NCBI GenBank assembly: GCA_963703085.1
Contig: OY969789.1
Coordinates: forward strand, 1,984,001 to 2,048,000
Reading direction: 5' to 3'
From: DATAEG01 sp963703085
Lineage (GTDB): Bacteria; Actinomycetota; Actinomycetes; Mycobacteriales; Jatrophihabitantaceae
DNA: 64,000 bases
Positions 25,391 through 33,317 of the stretch are shown here, piece after piece. Position numbers and translations under genes: made by a program. The notes under the pieces were generated by a model, which made no database searches, was not told where the DNA came from, and saw only the letters and a program-made list of their open reading frames with translations. The first letter of the stretch is position 1; every line of letters starts with the position of its first letter.

Positions 25391-26200
25391 GTGAGCGCTG
25401 GGTCTCCGCCGGCCGGCGTCCTCGCCGCGTTCGACTGCGCCGGATCGCCGCGGCCGCTACCCGGCGGCCGCGGTACATCGTGGAGAGTCGGGCACGTGGT
25501 GCTCAAGCCGCTGGATATGACAGTCTCGGCGCTCCAGTGGCAGGAGCGCCTCTTGACGAGCCTGGACGGCTGCGTGCCGTTTCGCGTCGCCCCGCCATTG
25601 CGCTCCCGCGGGGGCGCGTTGGTCGAGTCAGGGTGGACGGCGTGGAGGTTTGAGGTTGGTGAGCACCGAGACCGACACTGGCCCCAGATCGTCACGGTCG
25701 GACGCCACCTGCACCGCGCGCTGAGCGCGGAGCCCGAGCCAGCGTGCATCGGCTCGCGCAACGACGTGTTCGCCCGGGCCGATCGAGCAGCGTGGGGCGA
25801 GACGTCCGACCATGATGTGCGTCCAGCTCAGCCGTGGTCCGCCCTCGTCTCCGCACGCCGACCAGTTGCACAGCAGAGCCAGGTTGTTCACGGCGACCTG
25901 ACCGGCAACGTGATGTTCGCCCCTGGCCTACCCCCGCTCGTGATAGACCTCTCGCCCTACTGGCGGCCTGCCGGTTACGCCGACGCCGTCGTGGTCATCG
26001 ACGCGATGCTCTGGGAAGGCGCAGACGTTGGTCTCATCGACGCCATCAGCCCGTGCCCAGGATTCGATCAGCTCCTGCTCCGCGCACTGCTCTTCCGAAT
26101 TGCCGTGGCACACCTGGCCGGAACCTCGTCGTGCGGCGGGCAGCTCGTCGAGGCTGTGGCCGACATGGTCATCCAACGCACCAAAAGCACACCAGAATGA
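25391..26200 (+). CDS. TIGR02569-like APH-fold protein
   Basis: 269-aa protein with a reduced kinase fold. The N-terminus GGRGTSWRVGHVVLKPLD resembles the nucleotide-binding strand with a conserved Lys, and VVHGDLTGNVMFAPGLPPLV is the catalytic-loop equivalent. YADAVVVIDAMLWEGAD is the metal-binding-like block. This matches the actinomycete family known as TIGR02569, of unknown role. The start GTG 25391 follows AGGAGG in the spacer from the hydrolase. It is probably a small-molecule kinase; whether it is active is unknown. Confidence 0.78.
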   Translation: MSAGSPPAGVLAAFDCAGSPRPLPGGRGTSWRVGHVVLKPLDMTVSALQWQERLLTSLDGCVPFRVAPPLRSRGGALVESGWTAWRFEVGEHRDRHWPQIVTVGRHLHRALSAEPEPACIGSRNDVFARADRAAWGETSDHDVRPAQPWSALVSARRPVAQQSQVVHGDLTGNVMFAPGLPPLVIDLSPYWRPAGYADAVVVIDAMLWEGADVGLIDAISPCPGFDQLLLRALLFRIAVAHLAGTSSCGGQLVEAVADMVIQRTKSTPE

Positions 26201-26345
26201 GTTCGCCGTCGGAGGGAGATGTCTGCGGCGGCGGGCAGCGGCGCTGGCAAAGAACATCGGACGACGATGTCGAGAACGGCCCAGCGGCTCCGTCCCAGGG
26301 GCAACTGCGGCCGCCGGGGCCGCACGACACCCAAGGAGAACCACC

Positions 26346-26753
26346 ATGGCGAAGTACCTGCTTCTCAAGCACTACCGCGGCGCTCCGGAGGCCGTCAACA
26401 ACGTTCCGATGGACCAGTGGACCCCGTCGGAAATCCAAGACCACGTGCAGTACATGGCTGACTTCGCCGCTCGGCTCGAGGGCACCGGCGAGTACGTCGA
26501 CGGGCAGGCACTCTCGCCCGACGGCACGTTCGTCCGGTCCGACGGAGCGGGCCGGCCGCCGGTCACCGATGGGCCTTTCGCGGAGACCAAGGACCTGATC
26601 GCCGGCTGGATGGTGATCGACGTCGACACCTACGAGCGCGCCGTGGAGCTCGCCGGTGAATTGTCGGCAGCGCCCGGAGCCGGCGGTAAGCCGATCCACG
26701 AATGGCTCGAGCTGCGCCCGTTCCTGACCGAGCCGCCGACGGTTACCGAGTGA
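26346..26753 (+). CDS. YCII-related DGPF-domain protein
   Basis: 135-aa YCII/DGPF fold: MAKYLLLKHYRGAPEAVNN at the start, the signature TDGPFAETKDLIAGWMVI, then YERAVELAGELSAAPG. ATG 26346 follows AAGGAGAACC. It is immediately upstream of a sigma factor of the group whose members sit beside DGPF proteins (ECF42), which is the established neighbourhood. The biochemical role of DGPF proteins is unclear; some YCII proteins act as hydrolases or isomerases. It is likely a member of this sigma regulon or its signal-transducing partner. Confidence 0.88.
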   Translation: MAKYLLLKHYRGAPEAVNNVPMDQWTPSEIQDHVQYMADFAARLEGTGEYVDGQALSPDGTFVRSDGAGRPPVTDGPFAETKDLIAGWMVIDVDTYERAVELAGELSAAPGAGGKPIHEWLELRPFLTEPPTVTE

Positions 26754-26778
26754 CCGGCCGGCCAGGGCAGCTGCGGTG

Positions 26779-27921
26779 ATGGACGACCTCCTGCTGCGGG
26801 AGCTGGCCCCTGCGGTCACCGGCGTCCTCGTGCATCGCGGAGTCGACTTCGCGACGGCTGAGGACGCAGTGCAGGAGGCACTCATCCAGGCCGCGTTGAC
26901 CTGGCCGGACCAGCAGCCCGCCGATCCGAAGGCGTGGCTGATCACGGTGGCCTGGCGCAAGTTCCTCGACGCCCGCCGCTCGGAGGTCTCGCGGCGGGAC
27001 CGCGAGCAGCGCGTCGAGGCCGAGCCGCCGCCCGGACCGATCGAGAGCGCAGACGACACGCTGCAGCTGTTCTTCCTGTGTGCCCATCCGCTGCTGGCGC
27101 CGACCTCCGCAGTTGCCCTGACGCTGCGCGCCGTCGGGGGCCTGACCACCCGGCAGATAGCCCAGGCCTACCTCGTGCCGGAGGCGACGATGGCGCAGCG
27201 GATCAGCCGGGCCAAGCGCGCCGTGCGAGACGTGCGGTTCGAGGAGCCGGGCGACCTGGCGACCGTGCTGCGAGTGCTCTACCTGATCTTCAACGAGGGA
27301 TACACCGGCGACGTCGACCTGGCGGCCGAGGCCATCCGCCTCACCCGGCAGTTGGCGTCGATGAGTGCGGACGAGGAAACCGCGGGACTGCTGGCGTTGA
27401 TGCTGCTGCACCACGCCCGACGACCCGCGCGGACCCGGCGCGACGGCAGCCTCGTCCCGCTGACCGAGCAGGACCGCTCACTGTGGAACACCGCGCTCAT
27501 TGCAGAGGGCGTCGCAGTGTTACAGCAGGCACTGGGCCGCGACCGGCTCGGTGAGTTCCAAGCCCAGGCGGCCATCGCTGCCCTGCACGCCGATGCACCG
27601 CGCGCCGAGGAGACCGACTGGGTGCAGATCGTCGGCTGGTACGACGAGCTGCTCCGGCTCACCGGAAGCCCAGTCGTGCAGCTCAATCGAGCGATCGCGA
27701 TCGGCGAGGCCGACGGCCCGGTGGCCGGCCTCGCGGCTCTGGCCCACGTCGACCCTGACCTGCCTCGCCACACCGCCGCGGCGGCGTATCTCCATGAGAA
27801 GGCGGGCGACACCGAGACCGCCGCGCGGTTGTATGCCGACGCAGCCCGGTCCGCCCCCACCCTCGCCGAACGCCATCACCTGGCCCGGCAGGCCGCGCGG
27901 ATCGGCCAAACGCTGCGGTGA
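26779..27921 (+). CDS. ECF42-type RNA polymerase sigma factor with C-terminal TPR-like extension
   Basis: 381 aa. Region 2 is in residues ~5-70 (VDFATAEDAVQEALIQAALT, WLITVAWRKFLDARR), region 4 in about 90-160 (GGLTTRQIAQAYLVPEATMA), and LYLIFNEGYTG marks the DUF6596-type extension. The long helical C-terminus (GSPVVQLNRAIAIGEADGP, AAAYLHEKAGDTETAARLYA) is typical of ECF42. In that group there is no classical anti-sigma factor and the extension is thought to control activity. The start is ATG 26779 (GTG 26776 is equally possible), 25 bp after the DGPF gene, with which it forms an operon. Confidence 0.9.
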   Translation: MDDLLLRELAPAVTGVLVHRGVDFATAEDAVQEALIQAALTWPDQQPADPKAWLITVAWRKFLDARRSEVSRRDREQRVEAEPPPGPIESADDTLQLFFLCAHPLLAPTSAVALTLRAVGGLTTRQIAQAYLVPEATMAQRISRAKRAVRDVRFEEPGDLATVLRVLYLIFNEGYTGDVDLAAEAIRLTRQLASMSADEETAGLLALMLLHHARRPARTRRDGSLVPLTEQDRSLWNTALIAEGVAVLQQALGRDRLGEFQAQAAIAALHADAPRAEETDWVQIVGWYDELLRLTGSPVVQLNRAIAIGEADGPVAGLAALAHVDPDLPRHTAAAAYLHEKAGDTETAARLYADAARSAPTLAERHHLARQAARIGQTLR

Positions 27922-27931
27922 GCCTGTGGGC

Positions 27932-27958
27932 GGTCCGGGTGGCGTGCACCCGAGGACC
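27932..27958. terminator. hairpin between convergent genes
   Basis: GGTCC-g-GGGTG-gcgtg-CACCC-ga-GGACC: a two-part stem 10 bp after the sigma factor stop and before the 3' end of the convergent hydrolase. Bidirectional use is likely. Confidence 0.5.
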
Positions 27959-27977
27959 ACATTCTGACGTAGCGGGA

Positions 27978-28544
27978 TCAATCAATCGTGCGCAGAAATG
28001 TGCGAGCCCGGGTCAGCAGGGTCTGCGCCGCCGCCTCGTCGTAGTCCCCGGAGGTCGGATCGCTGAAGAAATGACCCACGCCGGGGTAGCGATGAACCTG
28101 CGCCTCGACGTCTCGAGCGGCGGCCGTCGCCTGCCAATCCGCAATGGTGTCTTCGGGGGCGAATCGATCGCCGAAGCCGACATGAAGAGAGGCGCGGGTG
28201 CCGGGGTGCACACCGTCGGGGATGACGGCGTAGCCGTGGATGAGGAGTACCGCCGGTGTCGCAGGCCGCTCTTGCCAGAGCTCCGATACCACCCCGGCGC
28301 CCATCGAGATGCCTACCAGCGCGGTCTCCGCGGGCAGCCCGCGCATTGCCTCGCGAGCCCGGTCCCGGATGGAGACCCATCCGACCGCTTCCTTCAGTGC
28401 GAGACCCTGCTCGAGCGTGTCAGCCGCGCTGCCGCCGTAAAGGTCGGGGAGTACAACGTCATGGCCGTCATCGCGCAGTGCGGCGGCGATGTCGCGCTCG
28501 ACCGCGCGCAGGCCCAATGCCGAGTGGAACACGACGACCACCAT
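27978..28544 (-). CDS. dienelactone hydrolase-family protein
   Basis: 188-aa small alpha/beta hydrolase. VVVFHSALGLRAVERDIAAA, then ALVGISMGAGVVSELWQERP (nucleophile in GISMGAG: Ser rather than the Cys of true dienelactone hydrolase), a likely Asp in FGDRFAPED and His in YPGVGHFFSD. The last motif is the DLH hallmark. ATG 28544 is selected because AAGGTAG precedes it. It is on the same strand as the downstream-facing tetR/MFS genes, 50 bp after tetR. Confidence 0.82.
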   Translation of the reverse strand: MVVVVFHSALGLRAVERDIAAALRDDGHDVVLPDLYGGSAADTLEQGLALKEAVGWVSIRDRAREAMRGLPAETALVGISMGAGVVSELWQERPATPAVLLIHGYAVIPDGVHPGTRASLHVGFGDRFAPEDTIADWQATAAARDVEAQVHRYPGVGHFFSDPTSGDYDEAAAQTLLTRARTFLRTID

Positions 28545-28594
28545 CGGGCTACCTTTCCACCGTCGGGATCGGCTCGTCCACGAAGCGGCTCCGG

Positions 28595-29218
28595 TCACAG
28601 ATCGTGAAAGCCGCGATTGAGTCGAGCCAGAGCACGGTCGAGTAGATCGGGGATCTCGGCAATCTCGGTTGCCGGGGTGCCTAGATGCACGCTCATCGTC
28701 ACCCCGACGATCGCCCCAGCGAGAGCACGGATGTCGAGGTCGTCGGTGCCGCGGCCGGGGGCGGCAGCATTGGCCGCCAGGATCGAAACGAGTTCGAGGG
28801 TCGATGAAACGAGGTTGTTCACCTGGGCCGCGCGTAGCTCAGGAACCGTCATCATCAGTTCGGTCCGGCGATACTGGTCCGCCAGTTCGGCGGCGGACAG
28901 CTGAGCGAATCCGTCCCGCATAGCTCGGCGGAAGCGGTCGACAAGGGTTGTCCCCGCAGGCTGGTTGCGCAGGCTCTCGACGATGTTCGAGTCGAAGTTG
29001 TCCCAGAGCACCACGTCGGGTTTGGTGGCGAAGTACCGAAAGTAGGTGCGCTCAGCGATGCCGACCGCGGCGGCGATCTCGGCGACCGTGGTCTTTTCGT
29101 AGCCGCGTTCGCCGAAGAGACGAAGAGCTTCTGCTTGTATGCGGCGTTTGGTGTCGGCTTTCTTAGCCGCTCGCCGCCCGGGTGGGACGGACGTGGGATC
29201 AGCTGACACGAGCCTCAT
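28595..29218 (-). CDS. TetR-family transcriptional regulator
   Basis: About 207 aa with TetR helix-turn-helix DTKRRIQAEALRLFGERGYE, then TTVAEIAAAVGIAERTYFRYFATKPD, and a ligand-binding C-terminal domain with a long helix pair. ATG 29218 overlaps the 3' end of the MFS gene by 20 bp (a GTG at 29209 would also do), so the two are co-transcribed with MFS first. The inverted repeat in front of the MFS gene is its likely operator, giving drug- or metabolite-inducible feedback. Confidence 0.88.
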   Translation of the reverse strand: MRLVSADPTSVPPGRRAAKKADTKRRIQAEALRLFGERGYEKTTVAEIAAAVGIAERTYFRYFATKPDVVLWDNFDSNIVESLRNQPAGTTLVDRFRRAMRDGFAQLSAAELADQYRRTELMMTVPELRAAQVNNLVSSTLELVSILAANAAAPGRGTDDLDIRALAGAIVGVTMSVHLGTPATEIAEIPDLLDRALARLNRGFHDL

Positions 29219-30752
29219 CTCTACTTGCGATCGGCAGACGCCTCTCGGTGTCGTTGGTACCACTCGACGTCGTGGACGGGAACAGCAGCAGCGCGATCAG
29301 GCCACCGGCGACCGCAATCGCACCCGAGACCAGCAGCGCGCCGTCCATGCCGTGAACGAATGCAACGCGGGTGGTCCTCAGCAGCAGGGCCGAGTGAATT
29401 TGGTGGGCGACATCGCTGCCGTCGAACACGCCCTGGCGAGCCCGATCGCGCAACGCGGCGGGCAAACCCTGTAGGTGCAGATCCGCACGGTAGATCCCGA
29501 GCGACACGCTGCCCAGGATGGCCGCCCCGAGCGGGCCGCCCACTTCTTGGAGGGCCTGCATCAGCGCTGACCCGACGCCGGCACGGCGGGTGGGGATCTG
29601 GCTCAGAGCGGCCGACGAGGCTGTCGACATCGTCAAGCCCAGGCCGAGACCGGTGACGCTCATCCAGGCAGCGACGAACTCTCCACTGGCAGCGACACTG
29701 GTGAACGAACCGAGCGCGAGCCCGCCGGCCAGCACGGCGAAACCAACGCTGAGCATCACCTTCGCGCCTAGAGCACGCGCGCCGGGCTCAGCGCCGGCAG
29801 CGCCGATAACCAATCCTGCGATCAGCGGCAGCAATCGCACGCCAGCTCCGATGGCGTTGGTGCCGGCGACCGCTTGGAAGTACTGGGGCATGGTGAACAG
29901 CACGCCGATCATGGCCAGTGAGGACACGGCGGCGAGTACGACTCCCCACGTGAACGCAGGGCTCGTGAACAAGGCGACATCGATCAGGGGCTCGCGGTCA
30001 CGGCGGTTCGATTGCCGCCGCTCGTGTCGAGCGAAGCCGACCAGGAGGAACGCTCCGGCGACGAGTGGCACCAGGACCGAGGAGGAGGCCCACCCGTGGG
30101 CGCCGGCCTCGACGAATCCGTAGACGAAGGCAACCAGGGTGGCGCTGAGCCCGGCGATGCCAGCCAGGTCGATGCGCGCGCGGGAGGGAGCTCGCGATTC
30201 CGGTATCAACACCAGGCCGACGATCAAGGCGAGCACGACGACGGGCACGTTGATCCAGAACACCCAGCCCCACCAGAACCCGCTCAGCAGCCACCCGCCG
30301 AGCAGCGGCCCGGCTGGGAGGGCCAGAAAGTTGACGGCAGCCCAAATCCCGACTGCCCGCGGACGCTCCGCCTCGGTGAACAGCACAGTCACCGCAGACA
30401 GCGCCATCACGATGACCCCGGCCCCCGCCACTCCGGCCAAGACCCGGGCGGCGATGAACCAGGCGGCCGAGCTCGACTCCGCCGAGAAAATGGACGCACC
30501 GCCGAACAGGGCAAGCGACGCCAGCATGACGCGCTTGCGGCCGAATCGATCGCCGAGCACACCGATCGGCAGCATCGCCGCGGCGAGGGCCAGCAGATAT
30601 GCCGAGGAAAACCACACCAGGTCAGTCGCCGAGGCATGCAGTGCTGGCGCCAGAGTCGCGAGCGCAACGGTCAACACGGTGCCGTCCAGTCCGACGGCAA
30701 ATACGGCTAGGGCGATGCCGCCCAGCGCCCACCACTTTCGGTTGACAGCCAT
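29199..30752 (-). CDS. DHA2-type MFS efflux transporter (EmrB/QacA family)
   Basis: 517-aa 14-helix major facilitator. LDGTVLTVALATLAPALHAS holds the conserved D-x-T-x-V-x-x-A motif of helix 1 (motif D1), and GVLGDRFGRKRVMLAS is the loop 2-3 signature. GPLLGGWLLSGFWWGWVFWI is motif C. These proteins expel lipophilic drugs or dyes with protons. It is the first gene of an operon with tetR, behind the operator at 30774-30817. The substrate cannot be told from sequence. Confidence 0.92.
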   Translation of the reverse strand: MAVNRKWWALGGIALAVFAVGLDGTVLTVALATLAPALHASATDLVWFSSAYLLALAAAMLPIGVLGDRFGRKRVMLASLALFGGASIFSAESSSAAWFIAARVLAGVAGAGVIVMALSAVTVLFTEAERPRAVGIWAAVNFLALPAGPLLGGWLLSGFWWGWVFWINVPVVVLALIVGLVLIPESRAPSRARIDLAGIAGLSATLVAFVYGFVEAGAHGWASSSVLVPLVAGAFLLVGFARHERRQSNRRDREPLIDVALFTSPAFTWGVVLAAVSSLAMIGVLFTMPQYFQAVAGTNAIGAGVRLLPLIAGLVIGAAGAEPGARALGAKVMLSVGFAVLAGGLALGSFTSVAASGEFVAAWMSVTGLGLGLTMSTASSAALSQIPTRRAGVGSALMQALQEVGGPLGAAILGSVSLGIYRADLHLQGLPAALRDRARQGVFDGSDVAHQIHSALLLRTTRVAFVHGMDGALLVSGAIAVAGGLIALLLFPSTTSSGTNDTERRLPIASRDEARVS

Positions 30753-30773
30753 TCGAATCCTCTTCTCTCAATA

Positions 30774-30817
30774 TTGTCAGTGACTGCCACTATAACAAAG
30801 ATGACAGTGACTGACAA
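30774..30817. promoter_or_regulatory. TetR operator overlapping the MFS-tetR promoter
   Basis: TTGTCAGTGACTG (30774-30786) and CAGTGACTGACAA (30805-30817) form an inverted repeat, 12 of 13 positions matching. The centre carries a minus-strand TTATAGT-like -10 sequence (revcomp of ACTATAA, 30789-30795). It is 22 bp upstream of the MFS start, where TetR binding would block the promoter. Confidence 0.65.
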
Positions 30818-30940
30818 TTTGAGAGGCCGACGGCGAGAGGCGAGCAAGCGGTCAAGCGAGGCGGTCGGCCGGCCAGTGCGGACGAGTCAATCGCGTAGGC
30901 GCAGTAAGCTCGCGATTTCGCGACCTGCCAGGCTGTCTGG

Positions 30941-31693
30941 GTGCGCACGCTGACGGTCTTGGGTGGCAGCGGCGCTTATCCCGAGCCGGGGCAGGCGTGT
31001 AGCGGGTTCTTGATCGACTGGGACGGCTTTCGAGTGGTGCTCGATCTCGGCTACGCCACCTTGCCGCGGCTACTGGCCCATCGTCCCGGCGCCGAGGTCG
31101 ACGCGGTGGTTGTCACCCACGAGCACCCCGATCACTGCATCGATCTGCACGGCCTCTTCCGGGTTCGGCGCTATGGACGACCGACTGCCGCACGGCTGCC
31201 GCTGTACTGCCCGCCCGGCGTGCTGGACCGATTGGCCGGGTTGGAGCCCGACGTCGAACTGGAGAGCGTGTTCGATGTGCACGACCTGCCGGGCACGTAC
31301 CAGCTCGGACCGTTCACCCTGAGCTCTGTCCAGCTACCCCACTTCGTCCCCAACGTAGGGGTCCGCCTCGACACCGAAACCCGCGCGATCGCCTACACCG
31401 GCGACACGGGTCCGGACCCGCTGCTGGCCGACCTCGGGCGCAACGCGGATCTCTACATCGTTGAGGCAACCGATCGCCCGGGTGAAGCGGAGCAGCCGCA
31501 CCGCAATCTGCTCACCGCCGAGGAAGCCGGACGCTGGGCCGAACGTGCCGGAGCGGCGCGGCTCTTGTTGACGCACTTCTGGCCCGGAAACGACCGACGC
31601 GCTGCCGTGGTTGCCGCGCAGCAGGCCTTCACCGGTGAGGTGCTTACCGCCGAGCAGGACTTGCAGATCCCGCTCGATGTCGGTCGCGTCTGA
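30941..31693 (+). CDS. metallo-beta-lactamase-fold hydrolase
   Basis: 250-aa MBL-fold protein of the RNase Z/ElaC-like branch. The metal-binding motif is VVVTHEHPDHCIDLHGLF (HxHxDH), a further ligand is AYTGDTGPDPLLADL (Asp), and a late His is in LLLTHFWPGND. The N-terminus RTLTVLGGSGAYPEPGQACS is typical of actinomycete members. The reaction is unknown: RNase, phosphodiesterase or lactonase activities are all found in the family. The start GTG 30941 has no strong ribosome binding site. Confidence 0.87.
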   Translation: MRTLTVLGGSGAYPEPGQACSGFLIDWDGFRVVLDLGYATLPRLLAHRPGAEVDAVVVTHEHPDHCIDLHGLFRVRRYGRPTAARLPLYCPPGVLDRLAGLEPDVELESVFDVHDLPGTYQLGPFTLSSVQLPHFVPNVGVRLDTETRAIAYTGDTGPDPLLADLGRNADLYIVEATDRPGEAEQPHRNLLTAEEAGRWAERAGAARLLLTHFWPGNDRRAAVVAAQQAFTGEVLTAEQDLQIPLDVGRV

Positions 31694-31738
31694 TTGATGG
31701 CACAGCGCGATTCTCGCCGACCGGGATGGCCTGCGCGC

Positions 31739-31966
31739 TCAGTTGATCCGACGGCCGCGCAGCAAGTAGCCGATCGGCACCAGGCCGCCGGAGTTCACCA
31801 GTGCGAGCGCGACTGCCCAGCCGACCTTCGAACCCCGAATGTCGCGGCGCGGCCGTTGAGCCAGATCGATGAAGGCGGCGATCTTCAGTCCGGCCTCGAA
31901 CGCGCCACCGACCAGCAGGGCCTGTCGCACCCGAGGATCAAGGTCGCTCCAGCGTTTTGTGACCAC
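31739..31966 (-). CDS. small membrane protein, DUF5652-like
   Basis: 75-aa protein with one to two hydrophobic helices: VRQALLVGGAFEAGLKIAAF, then VGWAVALALVNSGGLVPIGY, ending LLRGRRIN. The pattern WSDL.P..R......FE..LK.AA.IDL..RP...IRG.K resembles a short actinomycete inner-membrane family. The start is uncertain: GTG 31966 (VVTKRW) fits the family; a longer frame starts at GTG 32017. It converges on the MBL-fold gene with a 45-bp gap. Confidence 0.65.
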   Translation of the reverse strand: MVTKRWSDLDPRVRQALLVGGAFEAGLKIAAFIDLAQRPRRDIRGSKVGWAVALALVNSGGLVPIGYLLRGRRIN

Positions 31967-32065
31967 GACGCAACTGTGCGCCGGGTCCGAGCCGGACGCA
32001 AGATCCTTCCGTGACACTGCTGGGCGTGCTCAGCGGCACCGAGCCGAAGACGACCCGGCCCGACC

Positions 32066-32269
32066 CTACTTCGGCCCGTCGATCGCCTCGACACAGCGCG
32101 CCAGCAGCAGCCGCAGCGCTTCGCGCTCTGCGCGGGTGAGTGCCCTGGCGATCCGCTGTTCGATTCGCACCGCCTGCTCGTCCGCGCGGCGCAACACCTT
32201 CTTACCGGACGCGGTGAGTTGCAGCTCGAACACGTTGCCGTGCCAGGGATGACGGGACCGCCGGTGATC
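32066..32269 (-). pseudogene. C-terminal fragment of a MarR-family regulator
   Basis: Directly after the methyltransferase stop codon the next frame reads DHRRSRHPWHGNVFELQLTA, then SGKKVLRRADEQAVRIEQRI and ARALTRAEREALRLLLARCV to a stop at 32066. This is the wing and the dimerisation helix of a MarR protein with no N-terminal half and no start. It joins the methyltransferase without spacing, which marks a deletion junction. Confidence 0.65.
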
Positions 32270-33028
32270 TCAGCGAAGGCGTGCAAGGTGCACGGTGAGG
32301 TCGGCGGCGATAGCCACCTGCTCAGGCAGTACGGCGCGGATGTCGGCGAAGGCGGTCCGCTGATCCGATTCGGAGAGGGTGAGGAAGGCCGAAATCGTGC
32401 CGAGGTGACCGATGTACTCGTCGGGCGACAGCTCCAGACGGCGCGGGACCTCGACCTGGCGGACGTCGGTGAACAACGGCGAGTGAGTCAGTTCGTTACC
32501 GGGCCAGCGTAGGGCCGAACCCGAGGCGTCGGGCTCGGGGCTACGGAGGACGTCGTCCGGCAGCAACTCGGATCGGGCGTCGGCCACGGCGGCGGCGAGC
32601 TGGGGATCGGCCAACTCGAACGGGCCGCCGAGGTTGGCGAACACGCCACCCGGGACAAGCAGGGCGGCCACGCGCGACCACCGATCGACGGCGGGCGTCC
32701 AGTGCAGCGAAGCCGCGGCGAAGACCAGGTCGTAGGTCGAATCCAGCGGTAGTTGCTCGAATGCCGCAGCCAACGTCGCGACCGCCACCGGCACATGCTG
32801 GCGCAGCTCGACCAGCATGGCCGGGTCGGGATCGGTGGCGGTCACCGCGATCTCGCGGCGGGCGAACGCCCGGGTCGCCTTGCCGGTGCCGGCGCCGATC
32901 TCGAGCGCGGATCGGACCGGTCGCGCGGCGTAGTCCAGAACCACGTCGACGACAGCATCCGGATAGCCGGGCCGGAACTGCTCGTAGGCCGCAGCCACCG
33001 CGCCGAAGGACAGCCGGCGCTGCGTCAT
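32270..33028 (-). CDS. class I SAM-dependent methyltransferase
   Basis: 252 aa. FGAVAAAYEQFRPGYPDAVVD is the typical N-terminus of this branch. SALEIGAGTGKATRAFARRE is motif I, the acidic motif II is VTATDPDPAMLVELR, and LVFAAASLHWTPAVDRWSRV is motif IV. It lacks signs of a specific substrate (unclassified small-molecule methyltransferase). Two broken paralogues occur at 19100-19461 and 50394-50669. Its start ATG 33028 faces the SDR relic. Confidence 0.85.
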   Translation of the reverse strand: MTQRRLSFGAVAAAYEQFRPGYPDAVVDVVLDYAARPVRSALEIGAGTGKATRAFARREIAVTATDPDPAMLVELRQHVPVAVATLAAAFEQLPLDSTYDLVFAAASLHWTPAVDRWSRVAALLVPGGVFANLGGPFELADPQLAAAVADARSELLPDDVLRSPEPDASGSALRWPGNELTHSPLFTDVRQVEVPRRLELSPDEYIGHLGTISAFLTLSESDQRTAFADIRAVLPEQVAIAADLTVHLARLR

Positions 33029-33102
33029 CGAACGATGATCGCATGGCCGAGTCCGAGAAATCGTCCACGGTTTGTGAGAGTCGTTCCTCGGTGAGTGCAG
33101 GC

Positions 33103-33237
33103 GGCGATCCTGGCCTGGCCTCGGTGTCCGGCCGCTACTTCGATCGCTTCGAGGAGAGCGCGGCCCATGAGCAGGCGCACGACGGCACAGCTCGGGCTCG
33201 GCTCATCGCGCTCACCGAAGACCTGACCGCCGCCTGA
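33103..33237 (+). pseudogene. 3' fragment of a short-chain dehydrogenase/reductase gene
   Basis: The frame LASVSGRYFDRFEESAAHEQ, then AHDGTARARLIALTEDLTAA, up to TGA 33237 is the usual C-terminal end of actinomycete SDRs (SGRYFD..., AR.R....SEELT). The Rossmann and catalytic parts are absent upstream. A strong terminator follows, probably that of the lost gene. Confidence 0.55.
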
Positions 33238-33271
33238 TTTCCGCGGCGGCGATGCAACGCGCATGAACAGA

Positions 33272-33306
33272 CCACGGTGACCCGCTCGTCCGGCGGGTCA
33301 CCGTGG
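33272..33306. terminator. 14-bp perfect stem terminator
   Basis: CCACGGTGACCCGC (33272-33285), 7-nt loop, GCGGGTCACCGTGG (33293-33306). It lies between the SDR relic (+) and the 3' end of the CU044_5270-like gene (-) and probably serves the latter too. Confidence 0.85.
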
Positions 33307-33317
33307 CCTGCAGGTGC

